The notes under the pieces were generated by a model that had not been told where the DNA came from, did no database searches, and saw only the letters and a list, made by a program, of their open reading frames with translations. Of a DNA stretch of 64,000 nucleotides, positions 23,275 to 34,294 are shown in pieces. Position numbers and translations under genes: made by a program. The stretch's first letter is position 1. Every line of letters starts with the position of its first letter. Source of the stretch: Craspedostauros australis (taxonomy: Eukaryota > Bacillariophyta > Bacillariophyceae > Mastogloiales > Achnanthaceae); the NCBI GenBank assembly GCA_026770025.1, contig JAMXDE010000029.1, forward strand, positions 186,001-250,000. Direction: 5' to 3'.

Positions 23275-24393
23275 TCATGAATGTCTTTGTCCGTGCCCAG
23301 AGTAGGTGGTTTTGAACTTGGATACTAGTATATTATTATACGTACAGACGCTCAGGCAACGGTGCTGCGAGTTGGATCCATGCACTCCACACAACACATC
23401 TATCATGGTATCCTTGGTGAGATATTTGCTGGCAAACTCCGCTTCAAGAATAAGCTTGAGTCGCCAGAAGCCGAACTCGTCGGCCACAAGGATCAGCTGT
23501 TGCAGATCATCTTGTCCATTGAGCATGTGGGTTGGCTGGTTTGTGTCACCAGCATTGGCGTTGTCGTTATCAGTGTCGTCACGAGCGCTGTCATTGAAGG
23601 ATATCTCACCTGTGTAGATGCATTGGAGGACGAATTGGACATGTTTGGGTTGAAAGTGTGGAAGAGAGACGGTTGTTTGGATGGAGCGCACGCCGTCCTT
23701 AGCACTCGCGTCATCGTGCTGGTGTTGGATTCCAGAGTCGATCACTGCCTGAATGGATGGAACGGTGATCATGAGGACTGCGCTGTTTGCCTTGATCGGG
23801 TTTTGTTCGTCGCCTTTTTCCACACAAGAAGATCATGTCCGCCATGGCCTCGGTACGAACAGCGGTGCGGCGATCTTGATCGATGCTGGTCTTGGCTGGT
23901 GTGCGGTGTTTGCGTTCTTTCGAGTGTGCTTCGAGATGTTGTTTCATTTTCTGTTTCACTGGATCGTTCTCTTTCAAAGGCTTCTGCAGTTGATCATTCT
24001 CCTGTTGACTTTCCGAGAGCATGCGCTGCATTTCTTCCTTCTGCTGTTTCAACTGCTGCTGCAGTTGCTCGTTCTCCTGCTTCTCACGTTTCCACTGCTG
24101 ATGCCGTTCTTCGTTCTCCCGTTGAATTATCGAGAGCATACCCTTCATTTCTTCGTTATGCTGTTGGAGCTGTCGTCACAGTTGTGCATTATCCTGCTGC
24201 TGCAGTTGTCTGTTCTGCCGCTCCTCATGTTTCCACCGTTCTTCGTTGTCACATCGAGTTTCCTTGAGCACATCTATCTCTTTTTGGATGCAATCCTTCA
24301 CCTCTGCAGTCTGTTTCTTGTTTTTTCCTCCACCGTTCTGATCATGGTAATGATCTCGTCGAGCTCGTCGGAAACATCTCCGAACCAGCTCAT
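23275..24393 (-). pseudogene. coiled-coil plus BTB/POZ protein gene, broken
   Basis: Reading leftwards from 24393, MSWFGDVSDELDEIITMI leads into a Gln/Glu-rich coiled coil with repeats of the QENEQLQQQLKQQKEEM type, then a BTB start (ADMIFLCGK), NPIKANSAVL, FVLQCIYTG and LILVADEFGFWRLKLILEAEF. BTB domains mediate dimerisation and often link targets to CUL3. Three lesions interrupt it: a frame change at an A6 run (24321-24326), an in-frame TGA at 24178-24176, and a frame change at an A5 run (23815-23819). The end after DVLCG also fits the family poorly. The neighbouring genes are intact, so decay is more likely than sequencing error, though two lesions sit in homopolymers. Confidence 0.7.
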
Positions 24394-25011
24394 CGCTCTT
24401 ATCGAAGCGAAAGTGGTTGTTCGAGTGGTGTGGGGTAGTCGTAGATAGTAGGTCGTATGCTGTTTGTCGATGGACCTTCCTGGACGGATTATGGCGACTT
24501 GGATACGGATGCCTCTCTTGTTGTTTCTGTTCTTGTTTTTTGTTGATCTGGTGTCTGAGAAAAGATCTGGTTCCAACAGCGTGACCTTGTGCCTCCAAAC
24601 TGTCTTGCCATCAACCGCTAGACTGTCTCGGTTGTTTTATCGAGTTGATCGTCTCAATAGTCGAACGGGTCCATCTTCTGGGTATCTTCCGCATCGATCG
24701 CTTCGCAACCAACCAACCAACCTGTCGACTTTGAGAGTCGTTCTCGCGTTCGTCCTCGTCTCCGTCTTCTTCTGTCGCATCACCGCCAGTGCCTCCTCAG
24801 CGCCAACAACAACAAACGAAGCTTCGCACGTGCCACCATGAGTACGATTGCATCGTCCTCGCACCATACCAACATCGTCAGGAAGTCGACTGCCAGAGTA
24901 ACAGTATTTGCGGAGGGTGTGTACGACTAGAGCCTTCGATCTCCCACTCTACTCGTACCGTCAACAAAACAATCGTCTTCTCGAGTACTCGTTGGGTATC
25001 GGTATTGCAGC
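24394..25011. other. head-to-head intergenic region
   Basis: This region separates the BTB and S1 genes, which point away from each other, and presumably holds both promoters. A palindromic CGAGTACTCG stands at about 24982, some 30 bp before the S1 start codon. Confidence 0.45.
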
Positions 25012-26826
25012 ATGGCAGGTGGTCTTGGAGCCAAGGAGCGGCGTCGGCTCAAGCGTTTGGAGAAGCTCGCGAAGGATGGTGCGCAGCAGTCTCCGCAAAA
25101 GGCGTCAGCATCGCAAGTGACGCCCAAGAGCAACCATCCGAAGGGCAAGCCACACGGTGCACAGGCCAAGAGCGGCGCTCATCATGGGCAAAAGAAGCAG
25201 TTCCAAAAGTTTCCAAGGAAAGCGGATGTTCGCAATGGAGCATCCAAGGTACCTTTCAAGAAGCCATTCCAGAAGCGCACGAATGGCAGCGGCAGCAGCA
25301 ACCACAACAACAACAGCAACAAATCCAAGACCGTCAAGAAGAAGAAGCAACAGAACAAGGTCAAGAAGCCCAAGCATTTGAAACGCAAGTTGGAAGCGTT
25401 GGATCCTACTGACGAGGTCAACCGCGCGAAGTTGATGTCCATTCTAGTGGAATTTGAAAACAAGAAGATCCTCGTTCAGAAGCAGAATGATGGTGTGCAA
25501 CCGAATCAGATTCGTGACAAAAGTAGTGTTGGTCAGAAGAAGGGCGTCACGACTCATACCGCGAAGGTCTCAACAAACAACTCCAAAGCCGATACAAGCG
25601 TTGCTGACGAGAAGGATGAGACACGGAATGACGTCAAGTCGAATACGCCTGCGCGCCCAGCATCTCAAGCAGTTGGGAATGACAAGGAGATTGAAACTAA
25701 TAATGCAGCAGAGGACGAAGAGGAAGAGTCTGATGATGAGACAACAGGCTTTGCTGATACGCCTGAGTCTGAAGCTGAGAGTGAGACCAAGGCTGAGACG
25801 AGGGTAAACTCTGTTGCGAGGGATGATAAGGAGGATGAAGGTGAAGACAACGACCAGAAGGAAGACACAGCCGCCGAAACCTCAACCGCAACAGCACCAG
25901 CCGGCAAAGCCGACGCCAGCCCCAACGAAAACGACGACGATTCCAGCGAAGATGATGATGACGATGACGACGACGACGACGACGATGATGATGATCTTGA
26001 GACAATGAAGAAACAGCGAGGTCGTAGGCGTCGGGGTCGCAAGGATACCTCGAAGCACATCCAAGAGGTCAATGACTCGCAACAAGCCAAGGAAGAGGAA
26101 GATGATGACAGGTCCTCCGACAACGCCAAGGCGACCGAAGACAAGCCATCATCTGCAACCGACGATAATGACGAAAAGACAACCAAACGCAACAGACGCA
26201 AATCAGACAACGGCGAAGAAGACAATCGCTACTGCATCGGGCGCAAACCAGTCACAGATTTCACCATCGGGCAATCCTACGAGGCCAAGGTGGTCTACGC
26301 CAAGGCCTTCGGCGTCTTCTTCGACATTGGCTGCCATTCCGATGCGTTCTGCCACGTCTCGCGCCTCAGCGACGATTACGTCAAGAATCCAGAAGCGCTG
26401 TTCCAAAAGGATGACGTCGTGCAAGCGCGCGTCGTGGAGATCAACCGCCGGCAGAAACGCATCACCGTCAGCTTGCAAACCGAGGCGCGCATTGCCGACG
26501 AGAAGGCATCGATCGATGCGCGCAACGTGCGTCGCGAGAGGCGCGAAAAGAAGATATCGAGTGCGCAGAAGAGACGCAAGGTCTCCGCAGCCGCCAACAA
26601 CTGGTCCGGCGATGGTGCTGGCAACAGCAACGCAACTGCCGCTGCTGGTGGCGGCGACGACGGTGCCAAGCCGAAGGATACTCGTGAGGATGATGTTTTG
26701 GAAACGAAGGATGAAGCTGACATGACACCGGCAGAACTCAAGCGAGCACGTAAGCTCGCAAGACGAGCAGCCCGTCGCGCCGCGGCCGAAGGCGACGGAC
26801 AGCCAGTGGAAGACCTGAAGCAATGA
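25012..26826 (+). CDS. S1 RNA-binding-domain protein with charged low-complexity arms
   Basis: The 604-residue product has one S1 domain at about 413-487 (FTIGQSYEAKVVYAKAFGVF, then HVSRLSD, then the closing KRITVSLQ). The N-terminal third is Lys-rich with KKPKHLKRKLEAL and an adjoining helix. A very acidic stretch follows, with a long Asp run at about 309-329, and the C terminus is basic and Ala-rich. Neither organelle targeting nor a membrane helix is visible. Charged arms of this kind, basic then acidic, are common in nucleolar and ribosome-assembly proteins, so an RNA-linked nuclear role is my inference. A single exon and a single clear ATG define it. I cannot name the orthologue. Confidence 0.75.
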   Translation: MAGGLGAKERRRLKRLEKLAKDGAQQSPQKASASQVTPKSNHPKGKPHGAQAKSGAHHGQKKQFQKFPRKADVRNGASKVPFKKPFQKRTNGSGSSNHNNNSNKSKTVKKKKQQNKVKKPKHLKRKLEALDPTDEVNRAKLMSILVEFENKKILVQKQNDGVQPNQIRDKSSVGQKKGVTTHTAKVSTNNSKADTSVADEKDETRNDVKSNTPARPASQAVGNDKEIETNNAAEDEEEESDDETTGFADTPESEAESETKAETRVNSVARDDKEDEGEDNDQKEDTAAETSTATAPAGKADASPNENDDDSSEDDDDDDDDDDDDDDDLETMKKQRGRRRRGRKDTSKHIQEVNDSQQAKEEEDDDRSSDNAKATEDKPSSATDDNDEKTTKRNRRKSDNGEEDNRYCIGRKPVTDFTIGQSYEAKVVYAKAFGVFFDIGCHSDAFCHVSRLSDDYVKNPEALFQKDDVVQARVVEINRRQKRITVSLQTEARIADEKASIDARNVRRERREKKISSAQKRRKVSAAANNWSGDGAGNSNATAAAGGGDDGAKPKDTREDDVLETKDEADMTPAELKRARKLARRAARRAAAEGDGQPVEDLKQ

Positions 26827-27274
26827 GCATCTTCGGTTCGCACGATGAGGATGTGGAATGGGAGCAGAGAGGAGGGTTACTAGCACTACTCAGCAAAAAA
26901 TAAACAGCGCAAATTGTACCAACACGCAATGTCTATCGCAACAACTGCAGCGATGCCGGTCGAAAGACACGGGCAGCGACGGCTTGGCCGAATGCACTGG
27001 AATTCCTGTGGGAACTCAACCCACCCTCCGTGATGTACGCACTGTAAACGGTTCCGCTGCATGCTCCATGCGAATGGCACGAGAGATATTGTTTACGTTC
27101 CGGCACGGTGCGCACTACACGGATATCTCTGATGCGGGTCTTTCTTTGGAATTGTGTTGAAATTACGTAGTGTTACTCCACTGGTGTACCCTAGTGTACT
27201 TAAGTGTGTCGCCACATTTCTGAAGCGCCTTGTCGATGCGCAATGCTGCTTGCTGCAAGCATCTCGCAGCCGTT
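26827..27274. other. intergenic spacer
   Basis: Nothing recognisable is present; it is presumably 3' UTR of the S1-domain gene and of any leftward gene at 27.3-27.8 kb. Confidence 0.45.
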
Positions 27275-27757
27275 CTATTGAAATGGACTGTCGAGATCTG
27301 TATTTGCAAGCTCCACGGCCTGCTCGTTCACAAGTTGCGCATCCATCACGTCTTCCTCAAGCTCGATCTGCTGCAGCAACGTCAGATACGGCGTATTCAG
27401 CTTTGCATGTCGCCGCAGCGGTGATCTGACGAAGGTAGGATAGCATGGCAGCGAGCTGCGTCGCAGCGCATGATACTCCTTGCAGATGCGGCTTCGAGCG
27501 TGATCCATGTGCTTGCTCGTCTGGGTGGATCCGGCTTGAGACTGCTGTGGCTGCATTTGCGGAATCAGGATGCCGACGCCGATTTGGCTGCTCTTGCGTC
27601 CCTCCAAACCGAGTGGCAAGGAGGCAGAGCCTGAAGTGACGGAGGACGACGAGGACATTGAGGATGCCGACATCGATGAAGGTCTGCGCATGTTGGCGTG
27701 GCCCGACGGCCATGACGCCATCGATGATGCGGACGGGCTGGAGGATCTTCGTGGCAT
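27275..27757 (-). CDS. hypothetical protein, 160 residues
   Basis: This open frame starts at an ATG with A at position -3. The N-terminal third is Ser-rich; the rest reads like a folded or helical protein, with ARSRICKEYHALRRSS, RRHAKLNTPYLTLLQQIELE and an acidic end. No known domain is recognised. The opposite strand holds a shorter acidic frame that may be only its shadow. It is uncertain whether this is a real gene, and possible extra exons upstream (28.05-28.65 kb, same strand) could not be joined. Confidence 0.4.
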   Translation of the reverse strand: MPRRSSSPSASSMASWPSGHANMRRPSSMSASSMSSSSSVTSGSASLPLGLEGRKSSQIGVGILIPQMQPQQSQAGSTQTSKHMDHARSRICKEYHALRRSSLPCYPTFVRSPLRRHAKLNTPYLTLLQQIELEEDVMDAQLVNEQAVELANTDLDSPFQ

Positions 27758-30025
27758 GTTTGATCGATGTCTTTGAACGCAAAGGACGGATGGTGCTGGA
27801 TGAATGTGTATCTGTACGAATATGTCTGTATCTGCTCTACTTGACGCGAGTGAAGCTTGGCAGAGTGGGAGGTTCTTTGAGGACTGCTGGTTGCGTGCAA
27901 AGTTGAGTGCTGAGTACTGTGTTGTGCCGTCTGAGATGGATCGATTGTTGATGTTGTGAGAAGAGATTTGGGTGTGGCAACAGCATGCGCAGTGATGTTA
28001 CGGTACGGTATGGTTGCACTGTCAACGTTCTTGCAAAGTAATGGGAGATCAATTCGTCGTGCTGCTGTACGACCTATGGATTGCAATGCAAGGAACTGTC
28101 GCGATGCACTCGGCGATGTGGTGTGATGAGACGCGACGCGACCTGTTGCACGCTTCCGGATGATGGATAACGGAACAAAGCGGCGAGAAAAAGGAACGCC
28201 GATTGACATCGTGACGCCACCTCAGCATTGCTGTTGGGCAAATCGAGTTCTCCTGTGTGGGATCGATCGTGTCCATTCTATCCGCATGTGCCCATTCTGC
28301 TGACACTTGGAGAGCAGCGACTCTCTGTTGAAGTGTGGGAATGCATGGTCCGAAAGGAACCCTAATCACACGCTTCGCGCCTGGCGCTGATGGATACTCT
28401 TGTGCTGACCATCGCCGGGTTGCCTTCGCGCCGAATGATGTTCAGCCAGTCACGGGACGAGGAATGCGCGCTGCATGTCTGGGAGATGGTAACCATTGAA
28501 ATGACGTAAGGCAGTGGAATTGGCGCGGGCACTTCATCGGGTGCGGGACAAAGGTGGACTTGATTGGAGTTCGATACCCTTCTCTGTGTGTCGTAGCGGA
28601 GTACATGGAGTAAACTTGTACACGTAGAGTAGCGTACATCGAGTACTCTCATGTGTCACACGAAGGTAAGCACGCCACCTCCGCCCTCGCTTTCTTGTAC
28701 TCGTGCTGCGGAGTAACTCTTGAGCACAAAGAGCTATTACATTATGGTGCATCATGACATGCATCATGACGTGCATGAGCCATGCTACCAATAACGAGTA
28801 CGCGAATGTTGGATTGTGTGCGCTAGGAGAACGTGTGAACTTGAAGTTGCCCACCGCGTTCAGGAGTGACGACCGTCATGATGTTGATGTTGATGTCGAT
28901 GTCGATGTTGATCATGGTCTTGGTCACGGTTTCCCTGCCTTGGCCGGATGCAGTTGCAAATAGCCGGTGCTCGCGGGGTAGAAAGACTCCAGATCGATCG
29001 TGAAGGATACCACAAGGTTGTCGATCGATGCATCGTCAAGGCCATCGCACTGCCCCTCTTGTTCCGAATAGGGAACCATGCCAATACGTGTGCGCTATCA
29101 ACGATGGTCGATGCGAGCGCATTTCACCTTCAAACATGCGGTTAAGGGTGATACTAATTGCCTCGTTCCTCTCAGTTCGTTGGAAACGGCGCGAGGCGGG
29201 ATGGATGGATGCGGTAGATCGGCTTTACAGCTTGTTGGCGCTCCACGAGGAGCACGCGCGGAGAGACAGGACTGCAGCGGTGTGCAGTCTCGCAGATAAA
29301 ACTGTATTGTTGCTGGTTACCACCAAGGCAGACGAAGAATCTTGGTGACGGGTGGATGGATGAGATTGTCCTTCGCGGTGAAGCACCAGCACGAACTATG
29401 GTTCTCCGTCGTGGCGATCTGCAACTTTGTCAATGTTCATGCGAGCTGTGATAGACACACCATGCCAAAAGGATGCTGTATAGTAGGAGGTACGAGAGGC
29501 CCACATGATGCGTGGAAGGGTGTGGCTCGGACAGCAGAGCCAGTCGTCATCGTCCCTGCTTTTCGACGATCTCGATGTCACGGCGTGTTTCGATAGATTC
29601 ATCCATTCCCGTTAGCAATAAGGGAGTAAACCTTTCGTGTTTGACGTCATTCAATTGAACTCATGTTTCGATTTGTACACGACTGAATGACATTTGAGAC
29701 CTTCCGTCCGTCTGTCGTTTGCGTGTCATCGTTGTTCGACTTTTTGTCGCGATGTGGCGCGGGTGGCAACACAACGCAATGATGCGAATCGTGATGCAAT
29801 CCAAAAATCCAGCGCGGATGATCCCAACACGACACAACACAACACGGCACCACACCGACAGCTCGTGGAAGGTGCAACAAACCAACAAGCGAAGCACGCA
29901 AACGAAACGGCGAGACCATTGGCATCAGGCATCGGCGCAACGCAAGACAATCATCGCAGCAGGACGAAGGCAAGGAAGGCATCGAGTCGGACGTGAGAGA
30001 ATAGCAGCACAATCAAGCATTCGTC
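27758..30025. other. intergenic region with doubtful coding fragments
   Basis: No gene is firm. 28049-28652 (-) and 29176-29348 (+) contain protein-like stretches, described under findings. A GATGTT/GATGTC hexamer run lies near 28880-28915. The right end is the promoter side and leader of the HDAC gene, A/C-rich from about 29815. Confidence 0.4.
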
Positions 30026-32034
30026 ATGAGCAATTATCGCAAGGTCTCATACTTTTACGATGCCGAGGTCGGCAACTATCACTATGGACAAGGTACGGAT
30101 GCGACGGAGGCGGCGAATTGGCGTTGGGTTGGCGGCGCCAAGGCTGCGGCATGCCTTGCCATGCTGCTGCAAGCTGCGGCGTGGTCCGCGGATGCGCTTG
30201 GTGCAGCGTTGCGAATCCATCTTTGCTGGCACGAAGTGAGGCGGTTGGAGCTGGAAGCGCAGCAGCAGACGCTGATTCGGCGCACGTCTGGTCTGCTGCG
30301 TCGTGTCTTCGTCACCACTTCGAGGCTTGGCATGGGACGCACCCATCTGCTTTCATGTCGGAACTACCGGCATTATTGCTCAATGATCACCTCTGCAAAG
30401 GCGCATATCTGCTTGTTGATGCGCACCATTGCACATAGATGAGCTGAATCGAAGAATACATACTGTTGGGTGCTCCGGCTTCCGCTCAGCTCCACTCCAT
30501 CGCGAACATGGCGCCGCGCAAATCGATCACAACTCGCACTACCGGTCTTTGTGCACATCCACCCATCGATCGATCGATTTATCTGTTTGTTTTCTTGTTT
30601 GTTCGTTCACTCATCATATCACCGGCCTCTCTCCATACATCAATAAACTCAACTGAACTCAACTGTTCATCCAATCCTCGATGCACAAAACTCGAAACCC
30701 CAATGATGATGCTGATGGCGACAACGACAACATCAACAACAACAACAACGGCAACGATTGTGGTGACAACGCAAAATCAACCCAATGCGCCTGCACAAAT
30801 CAAATGAATGGCACCAACAGGACACCCGATGAAGCCGCATCGCGTACGCATGACGCACAACCTGGTGGTCAATTACGGTCTGTACCGGCAGATGGAGGTC
30901 TTCCGCCCGCGTCTCGTTTCACCAACAGCCATGACGCGGTTTCACAGCGACGACTACATCAACTTCCTCAAGGTCATCACACCCGACAACATGCAGGACT
31001 ACGTCCGCCAGCTGCAGCGGTTCAACGTCGGGGAGGATTGCCCGGTGTTCGACGGCCTCTTCGAATTCTGCCAGCTCTACACATCGGGTTCCATCGGCGG
31101 CGCGGCGCGGTTGAACGAGAACAAGGTCGACGTCGTCATCAACTGGGCCGGCGGGCTGCATCACGCAAAGAAGGCGGAGGCATCCGGGTTCTGCTACGTC
31201 AACGACTGCGTCCTTGCCATTCTGGAGCTCTTGAAGAAGCACGAGCGCGTTCTCTACATCGATATTGACATCCACCACGGAGACGGCGTGGAGGAGGCCT
31301 TCTACAGCACCAACCGAGTCATGACCGCCTCCTTCCACAAATTCGGAGAGTACTTCCCGGGCACCGGCGACGTGCACGACATCGGCCACGCCGATGGTAA
31401 GAACTACGCCATCAACTTCCCACTCAACGACGGCATGGACGACAAGTCCTACAAGAGCATCTTCCGTCCTGTCATCGGCAAGGTCATGGAGATGTTCGCC
31501 CCCGGTGCGGTCGTGCTGCAGTGTGGCGCCGACAGCTTGTCCGGCGACCGTCTGGGATGCTTCAACCTCTCCATCAAGGGACATGCCGACTGCGTGGAGT
31601 TCGTGCGCAGCTTTGGTATCCCCATGCTCGTCCTCGGCGGTGGCGGCTACACCCTGCGCAACGTCCCCCGTTGCTGGACCTACGAGACCTCCATCCTCAC
31701 GGGCGAGAACGTCAAGGATGAGCTTCCGTACAATGACTACTTCGAGTACTTCGGCCCGGACTACCGCCTGCACCTGCCCGTCAGCAACATGGAGAATCTC
31801 AACTCGCGGGAGTACCTGGACCGCACCAAGAGCCAGCTGCTGGACATACTGAAGGAAGTGGAGCCTGTGCCCGGCGTGCAGATCCAAACGGGGCAGGTGG
31901 ATTCCCAGCTCAATCCGCGCGGTTTGCAAATGGAGGTGGACAACCCGACCGCGGATGAAACGGTCGATCCAGACCGAAGGGTGTCGAGGGAGGACACGGG
32001 ACGCAGAGAGCACGCGGCGGAGATGGTGCCGTAA
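30026..32034 (+). CDS. HDAC1: class I (RPD3/HDAC1-type) histone deacetylase, two exons
   Basis: Exon 1 (30026-30092, 67 nt) encodes [20 protein letters not shown]; a 728-nt intron (GTACGG to CAACAG) follows; exon 2 is 30821-32034. The join restores the invariant [18 protein letters not shown], giving 426 residues. It hydrolyses acetyl-lysine on histones and other proteins in nuclear co-repressor complexes. Visible active-site parts: the paired His of GGLHHAKK (about 132-136), the zinc site in [14 protein letters not shown], the GTGDV loop, [13 protein letters not shown] (third zinc Asp) and the LGGGGYT loop with the transition-state Tyr. All key residues are present, so it should be active. 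The C-terminal tail after about residue 375 is short and acidic. Without exon 1 the protein would lack its first strand. Confidence 0.95.
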
Positions 32035-34271
32035 GCGGCGCTATAGTGGATAGGGGCACGAGGCTGACAGCGGCTGCAGCGAGACGCTGACAAACGCAAG
32101 GCCGATCGTCGTCATGACGCTGGTGCGGATATCGATGTGGGTGTGATTGTGGGTGCGAGTGCTTGGCGTCGAATGAAATTCGCTGCATGCCACTGTCTTG
32201 CGAGCTTCACCACGCTAGCGTACGATCAATTCCGCCGCAAGAGATTCAGCGGCATCGCAAGCGAACAGTCTCCACCATCGCATCGCAAGTGGCGGAAACT
32301 TTGCGATGATAAACACAATGACGGAAACAACGGGATCCGAGCGTCTTGGCTGGGGGACGGACGAGCACAACCCCGTACGATCGTTCGTGTGATCAACAAT
32401 GCTGCAACCACATCCTCGGAGCGAAACAGGAATTGACACAAGTAAATCGAATGGAAGTGTATCAATGTTACGTACGTATGAGTACGTCCATGTGTAGGGT
32501 TCATGGTATGGATCGGGGGTGCTGTTGCTCATTAATCTTCTGTCATTGCTTGTCTCTCACACGGGCTGCACAATGCTGTACCTAGCGTGTGCGGTGCCCA
32601 AGGTACTATTATGTACAAAGAGCATGATGCAACAATCAGACGAGGATGGCGGAGCGCGAGCACACGCACAGGACGACGCGAACATGATCCCAAGATCAAC
32701 GACGCCAGATATGGCATAGTCTATGATCTAATCTAGACAACAGGTCTTTGCCTGATTCTATTCATGTTGATCGCCCTCGTGCTACTGGTCGTCGCGCTGA
32801 GATGAGAGAATAGCCAACTTGGACTGTATGCCTTACCGGCGACGTCGTACACAACCCAATGACAGAGCAGCATCGCGTTACATGAGACCATCTGCGAATG
32901 AGTGGAAGAGGCAACAATGCGATCCAGCGAACAAGAGGGGATTGCGCATGCGTTCAAGTTTGCCCACGTCATCGAAGCGCAGCGTGATCATTATCGTCAC
33001 CATCCGCGTCACTTGCGGCAAAGTATCTGCGCTGGCGATGAACTCAACTGTGAAACAGATTGGCGCAAACACATGCCACCTGCTTTCGAACTGTGTTGGG
33101 ACGTATTCGACGGCGGTGATCGTATTGAAACGAGCAGGGGATCGGAGTTATGCATACGCATACGTATGTTGTCCACCGGCCATCTCGCATCTCGCTTTCC
33201 TGAGCTCTTCCACCTGCAGAAATGCAATTACCTCTTCGGCTGTTGACTGGTGGAATCGTCGCTCTGCTGCCGGTTGGTACGGAACGTGTCTTGCGTTGCT
33301 TCCTGCTTCCTGCTCATCCTGCACACGCCAGCCACAGGTCGAGGCGACAATCCTGCGACCTATGAATTCGATCTTTACCGAGCCGCATCTCGAGCGTCAC
33401 CTCTTGCCTTGCGTCCTGGTTCTTCATCCTGGCTCATCCCAGTTCATCAGAGCATTATTGTGCGAACCATTGCAGCGTCGACAGGAGCATGGGCAAGGAT
33501 TGATTCATAGTAGACCAGTACTGGCGTACAAGGACACATGCTATTCATCCTGCTCATCCAGCCACCCGCCCTTCCGTCCATGTTTTGCTTGCTGTCGGAC
33601 AATTGCAAAATGCAAACGCAGAATCCAAACACAACCTTGCTTGCTGACCGGTTGGATGGAGAGAAAGAGAGGGAGAGCAATGGAGTGCAAACCATTGTGC
33701 TCTCGCTGGAGTGAATACACTACTCGCGTTTGGGCGAGTACACGGGAACAGCTCGCTGGTACTGCTTTTCGCCGGTTCCTTCGATGGGTGTGTTGCGATA
33801 CGAAGAGGGGCGTCTGTTGTCGCACATGGGGGTAGGCGGCAACGTTTGGGCAGCGACTGGGCTTTGCATTCTACGAGCTGCAAGAGCTCGTACTCGTACG
33901 CGTACCGCCGCCGCATTGTGCCAAGAGTGTCGGGAGCCTTTGGAAGTGGCCAGGTCTTGAGTCGCCTACTTCTTGTCTCGGGCTGTGCTCCTGCACCTGA
34001 AGGCGATGAGATCGGGACGAAGGATTGGATTGAATGGAGTTGAATGGAGCGACATGCACGTGAGATCGGATGTTTGATTTGTGAGTGAACCCAAGACACA
34101 CGCCAACAAGCAGACAACCGGTGCGGCATCGCAGTTTTGAGAAATGCCGAGTACAGTCACACTTCCGCTTTCAATTTCCCTCACGGCCATTGACGAAGGG
34201 ACTGTGGGTCACCTTCCTGATGCAGCGTCGCTGGCCGTCGCTGGGCCAAAGTACGAGTATTCATGTCTGCG

Positions 34272-34294
34272 CTCTCTCTCTCTCTCTCTCTCTC
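34272..34294. repeat. (CT)n microsatellite
   Basis: About eleven perfect CT units. Confidence 0.9.

Noticed and set aside
24789-25412. 207-codon + frame overlapping the S1-domain gene
   Set aside because: It reads the same DNA in another frame; the S1 frame carries the domain and is far longer.
30047-30346. 99-codon minus-strand frame over the HDAC intron
   Set aside because: It overlaps HDAC exon 1 and has no recognisable content.
30919-32013. 364-codon minus-strand frame
   Set aside because: It is a shadow of the HDAC exon 2 codon pattern and has no domain.
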